A stretch of DNA of 64,000 bases from Nannochloropsis oceanica (taxonomy: Eukaryota > Sar > Eustigmatophyceae > Eustigmatales > Monodopsidaceae), in contig CP038110.1 in assembly GCA_004519485.1 (NCBI GenBank), positions 124,001 to 188,000 of the forward strand. Direction: 5' to 3'. Numbering within the stretch: the stretch's first letter is position 1; every line of letters starts with the position of its first letter. Positions 53,687-63,594 of this stretch are shown one piece after another. The translations under genes were made by a program, and so were the position numbers. Under the pieces are notes generated by a model that searched no databases, was not told the origin of the DNA, and worked only from the letters and a program-made list of their open reading frames with translations.

Positions 53687-55090
53687 TTACTTGGTCTTGG
53701 ACTTGGCAATTGCTGCTGTTGCGCCATGGCCATGCCCACCACCGCCCCACAAGACTTTGATACCAAGACCGATAAAGACAGAAGCTACGCCCATCCACTG
53801 CCACCAGTGCACCGCATGCTTGTACGCGATGATGCTGATAAAAAGCGTGATCATTTTGCGAGTCACCGTAACTGTGACCGACACCAAGCTCCCAAACTCA
53901 TCAATGCTAGAACAGGAAGAGAGCGAGAGAGTGAGGAAAGGAGGAGGTGGGGAAGAGGAAGAAGGTGTGAGTAATCCAGCAAGAACAAGTCAAATGGTCG
54001 GCAAACGAGGGAGAGGAGGACGTCCGGAAGGAAAAGACCATTGCACTTACATGCTGTAGATAAACACCTGCCCCACCGCGTTCGAAAAGCTAAACGTGAG
54101 CAAATCCCTGATGATTGCCGGATACGTTGTCAGAAACCTGACAGTATATGCCAGCTGGGATCCATCTTCCCGTAAAACCAAGTCCGACAACAGAAAACAT
54201 GAGGCGAAAATGAGCGACCAGATATTGACCATGGCCATCATGTAATAAGGCGAGACGCGAGACTTCTGGTAAATCCGATCCTGCTCCGCATTGGTAAACC
54301 CATCAATCAATAAATTGGTCGCTGCCATGGAAAGGCCCCGTACCTCTTGGAAGGTAAAGCTCGAAGCTACAATCCCCATAACCGCCTGGATCATCATCCA
54401 AAGATTGTCCCTTGCCACCGCTGCCTCCAAAGGAGAAACCTTCTTGTTGCTCTGCCCGCCTACGGCATAGCTTGCGCTTATGTCGTAGTGCCCGCCGTGA
54501 CGGCCCCCTTCACCACTGGCTTGAGGTCCCTTGACCATAAATAGCATCACGCCACATGAAATCAACGCCACGGCCACGTATTCATATGTCTTGTAACGCA
54601 CGCCATTCACGACAGCGCCTACAAGCATGACTGGCAAGAGCTTGCAATTCTTCACCAGAATGAGGAGGGGATATGAAATGTCTCGCAACGACATGTACCC
54701 GATTGGGGATGCAATAGTGTTGCTCAACGCGGGCCGCCAAAAGGTGGTAAAAGGGGCGGTGGTGCCCTTGGTCAACTGGTGTAGGATCAAGCCTACAATC
54801 ACGGCGGCAGCGGCCATGAAGGCGTTGAGCGCGGCCATGGCATTGAACCTGCCGGGCTTGGCGTCCAAATCGGCTGCTGGCTTGTAAGCAGTGGTGGTCA
54901 CTCTTTCTTGCACAAGGCCCCAGTAAATGAAGCAAACATAGATGCCCAAGGCTTTAATCAACAATCGGACCCCGCTTCCGCTCTCATGAGGTTGTGCCTT
55001 GGCAGTCTTTTTAGTGCCTATGCTTCTGGCAGCAATGGCCGCGGCAGTGGCATTTCCCCCCATGGACTGCCGCCTCGTTTGCACCGCCAT
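53687..55090 (-). CDS. SLC35B1-like nucleotide(-sugar) transporter (2 exons)
   Basis: Exons 54051-55090 and 53687-53906 (144-nt intron, acceptor CTGTTCTAG) give 419 residues. The join yields GQVFIYSIIDEFGSLVSVTV, then TVTRKMITLFIS, the hallmark of the UAA/SLC35B branch, with ISYPLLILVKNCKLLPVMLV upstream. About ten hydrophobic segments are present. In animals SLC35B1 exchanges ATP/ADP across the ER membrane, and relatives move UDP-galactose or PAPS. The protein ends KSKTK, with Lys at -3 and -5, which fits a KxKxx ER-retrieval signal and supports ER location. A hydrophilic loop (GEGGRHGGHYDISASYAVGG) in the middle is longer than usual. The start at 55090 is the first ATG; the region ahead is Arg/Thr-rich and cytosolic. 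The exact substrate is unknown. Confidence 0.88.
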
Positions 55091-55648
55091 GTCTTGACAA
55101 CGGGTCACCCTTGACCACAGCTGCCGCTCTGAGTAGTCTTTCAGGGATTTTTGAGCGGGAAAGCTGGTTCTTCCTATCTTCTTGCAGTAGGGGTGGGGAG
55201 GTGGTGCGACGGCAGGGAATAAGGTCTAGTCTGTGCATAAGAAGAGGGAGGAAGCCATGTTAATCAGGGAGATAGTCATGATCAGAGTGGCGGCGCAGTG
55301 GCGTGGTGTGATCATCAGCAGCGCCTCATTTCAAATTGCTCTCGTTCGGCAGCCGTTGGGATGGAGGGGAGGTTTTTCATGCCCCTGTGGCATGGCGCAA
55401 GCAATCCCAAACGTCATTCCCATCTGACGTGTAGGAAGGCAAATTATGACCCTCAATACCACTCTTATCTCAGTCCTTTCTCTTCTCCACCAAAAGTATT
55501 CCCCCCCCCCTTCATCTTAATTCCGCCTCATTTTCACACTTAGATTTTTCCAACGCGCTGACACGAATTTAAATAAAATGCAAATCCAACAAAAGCATTT
55601 CCAACTTTTTCTCTAGACAGATCGTTGCATTCTTACCGCCTTAAGTCC
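55091..55648. promoter_or_regulatory. Divergent promoter region, transporter / unknown protein
   Basis: About 560 bp lie between divergent starts. A strong polypyrimidine/AG acceptor-like site (TTTTTCTCTAG) ends at about 55615, just ahead of the downstream start, which hints at a 5' UTR intron. A C10 run is at 55501-55510. Confidence 0.4.
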
Positions 55649-56332
55649 ATGTACTCCATTAAGCGCCGCCATCCCAAACTCGTAGATATGCCAGATGGGG
55701 AACCGCAACCCTTCTTATCAGTGGGGGAGCCGTATCAGGACAAGAGCGATCTACCGGAACGGTGGAAGGGCAAGCGTATGGTCTGTGGCGGGACGCCCCA
55801 AGAAACGTTTAGCAGGCTCAAGTATCCCGAGGGTGAACCCTATGTGGCCGTGCCATTGTATATCGAGGCAGAGTCCATCGACACCCGGAAGGCGGGATTC
55901 GGGAGCAAAGATGCGTCAAAAAGAGACGAGTTTACAAACTTTATTCGCACCGAGCAGTATCGTGAGGTGCTCCGCAAGGAGCTGGCATCCCTCAAAAATT
56001 CGAAATGCCACTGGCGGCAGCAACAGCAGATCCACGGCCACGATGACAAGGGCACCACCCGGGACTTGGCAAATGGTGCTAGTAAGACCTTCTTGTACGA
56101 CATTGGCCGCAGTCGTACGACCCCCTTTGACCCGAAGCGTCGCCGCGATCGCTACTACCAGCGGTCTGCACCTGCGACCAACGGCAGCAAGCCTCGCTTT
56201 AGTCCATACCGTCTTTCATCCGAAGAGATTGGGGCCGGACTGTGGCAAGTCAAGTCGATGCCGCCACGCGCTGCGCCTGGCTCGTGTCATAAGGCATTTA
56301 TGGACAAAAGTCATCTCAAGACTGCGATTTAG
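55649..56332 (+). CDS. Conserved-looking protein of unknown function
   Basis: A 227-residue soluble basic protein starting at the first ATG, 55649. The upstream part of the frame has only a TTG and follows a splice acceptor. It contains DLPERWKGKRMVCGGTPQET, EGEPYVAVPLYIEAES, then KAGFGSKDASKRDEFTNFIR and TEQYREVLRKELAS. A Gln/His run and short Pro/Arg motifs precede SCHKAFMDKSHLKTAI at the end. There is no signal peptide, membrane span or catalytic motif. The KAGFGSKDASKRDEFTNFIR style recalls small conserved flagellar or microtubule-associated proteins of protists. I cannot confirm this and offer it only as a lead. Codon use and the single long frame suggest a real gene. Confidence 0.6.
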   Translation: MYSIKRRHPKLVDMPDGEPQPFLSVGEPYQDKSDLPERWKGKRMVCGGTPQETFSRLKYPEGEPYVAVPLYIEAESIDTRKAGFGSKDASKRDEFTNFIRTEQYREVLRKELASLKNSKCHWRQQQQIHGHDDKGTTRDLANGASKTFLYDIGRSRTTPFDPKRRRDRYYQRSAPATNGSKPRFSPYRLSSEEIGAGLWQVKSMPPRAAPGSCHKAFMDKSHLKTAI

Positions 56333-56940
56333 GCAAAAATGGAAAACAGATAATCTATATTAAAATACCGAACAGCACCTTAAAAAGCGTGTATTTGCGT
56401 TATTTTCGCGCTAATCTACTTCCCAGCAGCCTTTGGCCACATGAGTGCGACATGCAAAGTCAGTGTGTAAGAGCCCACCTTAAGAACTCCCAAGGGAATT
56501 TCCCCTACTTACTCGCGAGACGCTCATTACTGGGTCGGGATTTCCTGTGGGAGAGACGATGTTTCACAACGAGAAAGGAAGTAAATACGACAAAACAAGT
56601 CGCAATCGATGGATTAATCAGAGATATCGAGACACCTGACTTTGGTGGTCCATGGGTGCCGTGAAATACAGAATAGGGAGACAGGATCGTCCACAAATGC
56701 CTTTGGAGGGCCCGCTCTATAACTGTTGCGTCATTCTCGGTGACTACGACCGTCTTTATCGAGAGGAGGAAAACGACTTCATACCGCCTCCCAGACTCTA
56801 TTTCTGTTTGCTGGTCTGACTGACATGGCACTTTGCTCGAGGCTGATAGGTGGCTATTATAATTTATTAGCACATGTACTTATTCGTTGTTCGGCGACTT
56901 GCTTGTGCGCCATTTTTCGTTTTCTTGCGCTTCCTTTCTA
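56333..56940. other. Convergent intergenic region, about 600 bp
   Basis: This lies between the unknown protein's stop and the glutathione synthetase stop. Base composition is average. Frames of 90-120 codons have no domain. No gene is seen. Confidence 0.45.
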
Positions 56941-58731
56941 TCACCTACTTCTCCTCTTGTCAACTGCCTTGGCTACGGCAGCAAACCCCAATACTACGCC
57001 CCCAAAAACTGATAGCGCTACCGCCCTTCTCCAAATCGACGACTTTCTTCTCCAGGCAGGGCCTGACATGGAATACTTTTGCAATTCCGCGAATTGTCGT
57101 CTTCTTGCCCACTTCCCACCCTCCTGCGACAACACCAGCAAAGGGCTGCTTAGAACAGCAAAGCCTGCTGCCACCCCGCCCTCCTGACTTGTAGCCAGCT
57201 TGGTCCGCAATAAATGTCCGACAGATTCATTCAAAAGCACCCGTTGACACTCCCCATCCCCCAAAAATACACCATACACCCCTAGTTCGAACGCGGCAGC
57301 CCCATGCAAAACCTGCCCGTCCCGCACAAAATGCGAATCAAAGGGAGGAGGGCGAATCTTCTCCATCAAAATGTACGCCGCGCGCTCCTCAGGCGCCAGT
57401 CTTACCAAGGCTTCGACCAACTCTGCTCCATACAGATTATGTCCGCCGCCCTCCCGCTGTGGCTTGAGAACAAAATCCTCCGGGCTGGCACGGGCCGCTT
57501 TCACTGCTTCCTCGGCACCTGCGAGACCTGGCTCTAATCCGTGCAGTCCCATAAGACAATCCCGGATCGCTGCCACGTCCGCAGGTTTCTTGAGAAAGCG
57601 TTCTAGCTCACCTGGTCTGCTTAGAGCCTCTTGTACCTTCTTTGTGCCGGCCAAATGGTAGGAGATGCATGGACATTTAATCGCTGCCGACATTTCAATG
57701 AGCTCCCTTCCCTTCCATTCCTCTTCGCTTGGGTAGTCACTAGGGTCATAAGCTGCCCTGAAGTAAGCGACCGTGACTTCTACCTCTTCTCCCTGCCCCG
57801 CCTTCTCCTCAGCTTCGGAGACCCATGGCGATTTGAGCAGCAGGTTTTGCCGACCTTGTAGGTCCAAGTGACCCTCTCCTGCTACTTCCAGGAGCGTGGC
57901 TCGGTGCAACGGGACGCCGAACCCTTCCCACAGCGCCACTTCTAACAATTTCTGGTCATTGATATTGCGTTCGCCAGGCTGCACAATCATGAGCACGCAA
58001 GGGTGCCGCCGATGTTGGGAGGATGTGGACGGCCTAGACAGGCAAGATTCTTGCCGCATGTATTCGTTGTGGGCCATGGCTAACCCGTGCGCCAAGCCTC
58101 GCATTGTGTCATTGTAGGGGAAAAACCAGGAAGGAGTGTAGAGGCGAGTGCATCCTAGTATTTTTTGGACGAGATACCGATGCAAGCGCGTGACCTCGGT
58201 GGACAAGCAGCCAAATGACGAGGCAATGGTATTGATCTCCACTTGTTTGATTGACGGCGATGACGATGTCGAGGCCGCGCCCTCGACATGGAGCATGTAG
58301 TCGCTGCGATTCACGCCCAAATGTATTTTTTGAACGTCCCGCCCTGCCCCATCGATTGCCTGATAGATTTCGACCAGCCGCCTTGTAAAGTCATCGTGGG
58401 GCAAAACGCTCTCAAGCGTCCGCAGCAGCCACTCCCTGTCATACGCGACCCGTGCTACAAGCTCGTTCCAGATAGGAGCCAAGCGCCGCGCCTTCACGTA
58501 CTCATGGGCGGGAAAGGCATTGGGAAGGAGGCTTATGGGTGCGTGACCGTACATCGGTGTGGAAGGGTTGGCATTGCTGCTGCTGTCGGCGTTCCTGGTC
58601 GCAGTTTGCATGAGCAGCCCATTTGTTGCGGTCACGCCAAGCGCTTGATGCACCAACGCGTCACGCACATTGTCGTTGCGCGGGACCAGTAAGAACGTCG
58701 GGTCTCCATCTGTGTCATCACGCAAGGTCAT
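56941..58731 (-). CDS. Glutathione synthetase with C-terminal membrane tail
   Basis: Single exon, 596 residues. It is the eukaryotic-type GSH synthetase, which joins gamma-glutamylcysteine and glycine using ATP. Family marks: ALGVTATNGLLM, HAPISLLPNAFPAHEYVKAR, IHLGVNRSDYMLH, VEINTIASSFGCLSTEVTRL, VTVAYFRAAYDPSDYP, the glycine-rich ATP loop VLKPQREGGGHNLYG (about 421-435) and ELGVYGVFLGDG. The usual family end, EGGVAAGFAVLSSPLLV, is reached near residue 534. The frame then runs on for about 60 residues: a basic helix (WARRRQFAELQKY, WRRKSSIWRR), one hydrophobic span (AVALSVFGGVVLGFAAVAKA) and the tail VDKRRSR. This looks like a tail anchor. I see no convincing donor before it that would remove it. 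A run-through from a lost stop is the alternative. It is divergent to the arylsulfatase gene. Confidence 0.92.
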   Translation of the reverse strand: MTLRDDTDGDPTFLLVPRNDNVRDALVHQALGVTATNGLLMQTATRNADSSSNANPSTPMYGHAPISLLPNAFPAHEYVKARRLAPIWNELVARVAYDREWLLRTLESVLPHDDFTRRLVEIYQAIDGAGRDVQKIHLGVNRSDYMLHVEGAASTSSSPSIKQVEINTIASSFGCLSTEVTRLHRYLVQKILGCTRLYTPSWFFPYNDTMRGLAHGLAMAHNEYMRQESCLSRPSTSSQHRRHPCVLMIVQPGERNINDQKLLEVALWEGFGVPLHRATLLEVAGEGHLDLQGRQNLLLKSPWVSEAEEKAGQGEEVEVTVAYFRAAYDPSDYPSEEEWKGRELIEMSAAIKCPCISYHLAGTKKVQEALSRPGELERFLKKPADVAAIRDCLMGLHGLEPGLAGAEEAVKAARASPEDFVLKPQREGGGHNLYGAELVEALVRLAPEERAAYILMEKIRPPPFDSHFVRDGQVLHGAAAFELGVYGVFLGDGECQRVLLNESVGHLLRTKLATSQEGGVAAGFAVLSSPLLVLSQEGGKWARRRQFAELQKYSMSGPAWRRKSSIWRRAVALSVFGGVVLGFAAVAKAVDKRRSR

Positions 58732-59335
58732 GATTTCTTGTACGTGTTGTTCAAGTTGGTCTTATTTCCGCGAGAAGTATAGCTCTCAAGTATCAGAACA
58801 AGTGAGGGCTGCCTGGGCAGGTAATGAAAATTGTGGCGCTGGGTGGTTTCCTGTTTCCCAATACCCCGAGGTCAAATGAAAACATAAACCGTGCGCGAGA
58901 TGGTGTATGAGCTTGAATCAGTGCGGTGGGATAGGTGCAGTCAGACAGTGACGACGGAGCGGGAAAATCGAGTTCAATGACGTTACTCTCCGGGGAAAAT
59001 GTCGCAATAATATCGAATGTTTTCAATGGCTGGTTTTACCTTCCCTTACTTCTTTTCAGTGCAATTTCATGAAGGGCGTTCAGTGGCACGTACCAAAGAT
59101 CGAAAGTGTAGTGCAGAGCACCACATCCCCATTTCTTACACTTTGTCGCTTCCTCCATCCGATGAGGACGAGTCAACCTCCTGCTCTACATATCCGTAAG
59201 ACCCCCCTTGCGTGCCCATCTCACGAACTTAACCACTCCCCCTACCACTCCTTACTCTATCCCACAGATTCTGTGACTGAAGCACTCCCCCTACCACTCC
59301 TTACTCTATCCCACAGATTCTGTAAAGAGAAAATC
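58732..59335. promoter_or_regulatory. Divergent promoter region, GSH synthetase / arylsulfatase
   Basis: About 600 bp lie between divergent starts, including the 41-bp direct repeat just ahead of the arylsulfatase ATG, listed separately. No TATA box is evident. Confidence 0.4.
59234..59323. repeat. Direct repeat, 2 x 41 bp
   Basis: The 41-nt unit starting CACTCCCCCTACCACTCCTT occurs at 59234-59274 and 59283-59323, identical and separated by 8 nt. It ends 12 nt before the arylsulfatase ATG. Each copy carries a pyrimidine tract followed by CCCACAG, so it duplicates a possible 3' splice site. Confidence 0.95.
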
Positions 59336-62188
59336 ATGCACCGTAGACATGTCGATGCCTTTGCCGCGGGTTGTCTGCTACTTTCGCTTTTTCCCGTGGT
59401 ATCAGCGCGCCTTGGACCCGGGCAACATTCGGCCAAGCTCGAGATTCCCGACGAGGCCATCAACATATCGGCTACCGGTGTCAATGGCTGCCTCGACATA
59501 CCCACAACACAAGATGAAGTAAGTAATTATGATGTCGTGCCACCCCTCGTGCCACCTGCCTGGAATGGCAAGATTGAACAGCGCGCTACCGACTCTCGCC
59601 CCTTTTGGCCCAAGGACATGGCGCCGCCGAAAGACGCCCCGAATGTCTTCATGATTCTGATTGATGACGCAGGTTTTGGTGCCACAAGCCCTTTTGGTGG
59701 GCCGATTCCTACGCCCACCTTTGAGGCTTTGGCCAACCGCGGGCTGCGCTACACAAAGTTTCACACCACGGCACTCTGCAGCCCCACGCGGGCTGCTCTT
59801 CTCACTGGGCGCAATCACCACTCAGTACATTCGGGTGTCATCAGCGAAGCAAGTACGGGATTTCCTGGCTACGATACACTCATGACCAAGGATAAGGCCT
59901 CGGTAGGGGAGATCCTAAAGCAAGTCGGCTACAATACAGCTTGGCTCGGCAAGAACCACCACGTGCCCGCTTGGCAACGCAGTAAGGCAGGACCTTTCAA
60001 CCTCTGGGCGACGGGATTAGGTTTTGACTATTTCAAAGGATTCATAGGCGGTCAAACATCGCAATGGCGCCCGGTCCTGTACGAGGGAAGCAAGCCCATT
60101 GAGCCTTACTTGGACAACGCCGACTATAACTTGAATAATGATCTGGCCAATACCACCATCTCTTACATCGAAGAGCAGCACGCTCTCGTCCCTGACAAGC
60201 CGTTTTTTGTTTATTATGCTCCCGGTGCCACACACGCGCCCCATCATGTGCCGAAAGAGTGGATTGCTAAGTTTAAGGGACAATTCGACCACGGGTGGGA
60301 CGAGCAGCGGATGCGGACCTTTGCCAAGCAAAAGGAAATGGGCATTTTCCCCCCGGACGCCAAGATGACAGACCGTCCGGAATCGCTTCCTGCCTATGAC
60401 GACGCCTCGCCTGATCAGAAGAAAGTGTATGCACGTATGATGGAGGTATGTGCGGGGGAACAAAGGGAGCGGGCGGGATGCCTTCGCACGCGCGACTGAT
60501 GGTGCCACAACAAAACCTAATTTTTCCATTTGATTATCTCCACTTATATCCTTTGCTCCTATAAGGTCTATGCCGCCTTTATGGCCCACACTGATTATGA
60601 GATTGGCCGTATAGTGCAGCGTATCAAGGAACTGGGCAAGGAGGACAATACACTCGTGCTGCTGATGATCGGTGACAATGGCGCCTCAGGCGAAGGAACT
60701 GTCGAAGGGTTAGCTAACGAAATGACTTCCTTCAACTCTTTGAATGATAATTTCGATGACTTGCTATTGAACTTGGACGAGCTTGGCTCCGAACGCTTCA
60801 GTAATCACTACCCGGCCGGCTGGGCGCATGCGATGAACACGCCTTTCCAATGGGTAAAGCAAGTGGCCTCCCACTATGGCGGCACTCGCAACCCCATGGT
60901 TGTCTCCTGGCCTGCCAAGATCACTGAAGAGAATTACGGCCAACTTCGTGACCAATGGCATCACGTCATAGACGTGGCACCGACTATTTTGGAGGTAGGG
61001 AAATAGGGAGGGAAAGAGGAAGAAAGGACGAGTATGCCTTGTTTTCCACCGACCAAATCAAATCGACATTTTTTTCTTTTGTCCCTTCCATTCATTCCCA
61101 TTCAATTTGATAGGCCATTGGTATTCCTCCTCCTTCCATGGTCAATGGTGTGGTCCAGAAGCCGCACGAGGGCGTGTCCATGCTATACACCTTCCTCAAT
61201 GCCTCCGCTCCCAGCACGCGGGAGACCCAGTACTTCGAAATGCTGGGCAATCAAGGCATCTACGACAAAGGCTGGACGGCACAAACAACACCGGTTGCCG
61301 TGCCTTGGCAAATGAGCAACACCGAATTGGATCCCATCTCCGGCTACGACTGGGAGCTGTACAACGTGGCCGAGGACCCGACGCAAAGCAATAACCTCGC
61401 TGGCTCTTACCCTGGGAAACTTGAGGACCTCCGCACCATCTTCACAATGGAGGCCACAAAGTATAATGTCTATCCCATTGACAATCGCCGGACTGCTCGC
61501 TTTAACGACTCCAATCGCCCGTCCCTCATGTACGGCCGCAACGAGGTTACCTTCTTCAAGGGCATGATTCGTACGCCAGAAGTGGCTGCTCCGGACACCA
61601 AGAACAAGGACTTTAGCATCATTGCAGATACATATCTGCCCTCCAACAGCGAGAATGGCGTGCTGGCTACCATGGGTGGGCGGTATGGTGGCTGGGTAAT
61701 CTATCTCAAGAATGGCTACCTCAAGTACCACTGTAAGTGCATTTGTTTCCCACCTCCCTCTTTCCCTCTTCCTCCTCCCCGTCTTAAGTTTTCCACCATC
61801 TTACGCACTCTAGCTCCACCAATCTGTGTACATCTAATATCATTTTTCAACAGATAATCTTGCGGCAAAAGAGCGCTATGAGGTCAAGTCGACAGACAAG
61901 GTCCCGTCGGGCAATCATCAGATTGAACTGCGATTCGTCTATGATGGCGGCCATGCCGGAGGGGGGGGCGTTGCTACCTTGTACGTGGACGGAGCGTCGG
62001 TCGGAGAAGGGCGCATTCATAAAACATTGTGTTGCTTCATTTCTATGGACGAAACGTTCGATGTCGGGAGTGACACGGGCACGGCGGCGTCGCCTGATTA
62101 TGAGGTCCCCAACGACTTCAAGGGCGTGCTTCGGAGCCTGAAGATTTTTTTGCCGACTCCAGCAGTAGACGTTATGCGAGAAGAGTAG
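59336..62188 (+). CDS. Secreted arylsulfatase (4 exons)
   Basis: Exons 59336-60445, 60566-60994, 61114-61732 and 61854-62188 give 830 residues with all phases closed. It starts with a signal peptide (HVDAFAAGCLLLSLFPVVSA). The sulfatase core has NVFMILIDDAGFGA (metal Asp pair) and LCSPTRAALLTGRNHH, where Cys148 of CSPTR is the residue converted to formylglycine. LGKNHHVPAWQ, PGATHAPHHVPKEWI and IGDNGASGEG supply further active-site residues. The C-terminal part (WELYNVAEDPTQSNNLA, LYVDGASVGEGRIHK, DETFDVGSDTGTAASPDYEV) follows the long bacterial AtsA-type arylsulfatases rather than animal ones. It would free sulfate from sulfated polysaccharide or phenolic esters outside the cell or in a vacuole. 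The bacterial-type plan carried in a four-exon gene suggests old transfer followed by intron gain, which is inference. Confidence 0.92.
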
Positions 62189-62408
62189 AGGCGGGGTGTG
62201 GTTGTGACTGGATAGTCCCCGGTGCCTTAATGGGAGTATCCCTGTAACCACACCCTAAATGTTCACAGAGAAATATATGTAATCAAAGAAAAAACCGTTC
62301 CCATGTCAAACGGAGAAAAGCAAGAAAGTGAAATGCAGTTAAATCTTTTGCACGAGTAACTAGTGTGCTTTTATTCTACTCTTTGCATTCATAGCAACCA
62401 GCTCATAT
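62189..62408. other. Short convergent intergenic region
   Basis: Only 220 bp separate two converging stops, so the 3' UTRs of the arylsulfatase and methyltransferase-like genes probably overlap or abut. No gene is seen. Confidence 0.45.
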
Positions 62409-63594
62409 TTACTTGCCCCCCGGTCCCTCTGCTTTACTTCCCCCCCCAAAACCCTTGCTCGAACCCGCCGTCATCCCTTTTCTCCGCGCCAGCTTTCGTT
62501 TTTCTGAATTACTCGGCTCGTATTCCGGACCCCGGTCAATCCTCTTCTTCTGCATCACGCCGACCACGTGTGGGTCGAAGAAGTAACCCTGCTCCTCCAC
62601 ATCTAGCTCGATCTCAACACCCTCTGTCTCACCAATATTCTTTGCCCACACATTCACGATCGTCTTGATGTCCAGCCCCGGGTCTCCAAACGCGCCTGTG
62701 GATCGATGTATGGCTCCAAAGTATTTCCGGACGAAGCTCAAGAGGGCATTGTCCCCACACACAGGTTCGACGAAAATCAAAATACCATCATCCCTGAGGA
62801 GCTCCATAGCCTTAGTGAAGGTCACGAGGGGCTGCTTACTCTTATTCAGCATGTACGTTGAGACGATAGTGTCGACACTATCAGCGGGCAGCTTCAGTTG
62901 TTCGAATGACTCGGGAAGTGCTGTTACATCATATGTTGCCTTCGCCGCTACTTTCAGCCGGGCGCATACCTGTGTGTGTTGAAAAAGGAGAAGGGAGTAG
63001 AGAAAAATAAATAGAAGGACTGCATGAAAGGGCAACTTGCGGATAATAAGTACCGTCTGGTATCGTTCTTTAGTTTACTGGCATCATTATCAATACAGCA
63101 GAGCTCCTCACCTCGGCAATCGTCTGAATATTCTTTGGGTCGCCCGTTGGCACGATGAGTCGCTCCATCTTCCCTGGACCTGGTTCGTAATAGAAGAGGT
63201 TCCGGAGGGAGTTGCCGTACCGTAGCTCGACTGTCGTCCCACTATTTGCAAAGAGCGTGCACAGCTTGGCAATATAAGACTGGACAGTGAAGTACGTGTA
63301 GAGCCTCACAGATAAGGCGACCAAACCGAAAATACCCACCCCAGACGGTCCTTGCAGCAGCTGAATCATCGCCTCGGCGACTTGCTGGGGGCCATTGGCA
63401 CCGCCACCGCTTTGCGCTACATCCGTGACTACATCTTTTACTATGGACGGATCCAGCACAAAGCGCCGTGATGGTCGGTGCCGCCGGTGGGATGGAACAA
63501 GGACGAGGAAGGCTTGCGGACAGGACGCGGCGAGAAGTAGAAGCAAAGCTATGAAAAGCCCTGCACCCGTCCAATGATACTTGGGTCCTGCCAT
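62409..63594 (-). CDS. Methyltransferase-like protein, probably plastid (2 exons)
   Basis: Exons 63112-63594 and 62409-62969 (142-nt intron, donor GTGAGG, acceptor CACACAG) give 347 residues. The N-terminus has a signal-type segment (AGLFIALLLLLAASCPQAFL) with an A-F junction, then an Arg/His/Ser-rich stretch, as in plastid targeting. A second hydrophobic segment may be at about 95-110 (GVGIFGLVALSVRLYTYFTV). The C-terminal half has class I SAM-methyltransferase order: DVTALPESFEQLKLPADSVD, TIVSTYMLNKSKQPL, then KAMELLRDDGILIFVEPVCG. It recalls the METTL7-type group. The expected GxGxG SAM loop (motif I) is replaced by LRYGNSLRNLFYYEPGPG, so catalytic ability is uncertain. The C-terminus is basic and Gly/Lys-rich. 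The substrate is unknown. Confidence 0.75.
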
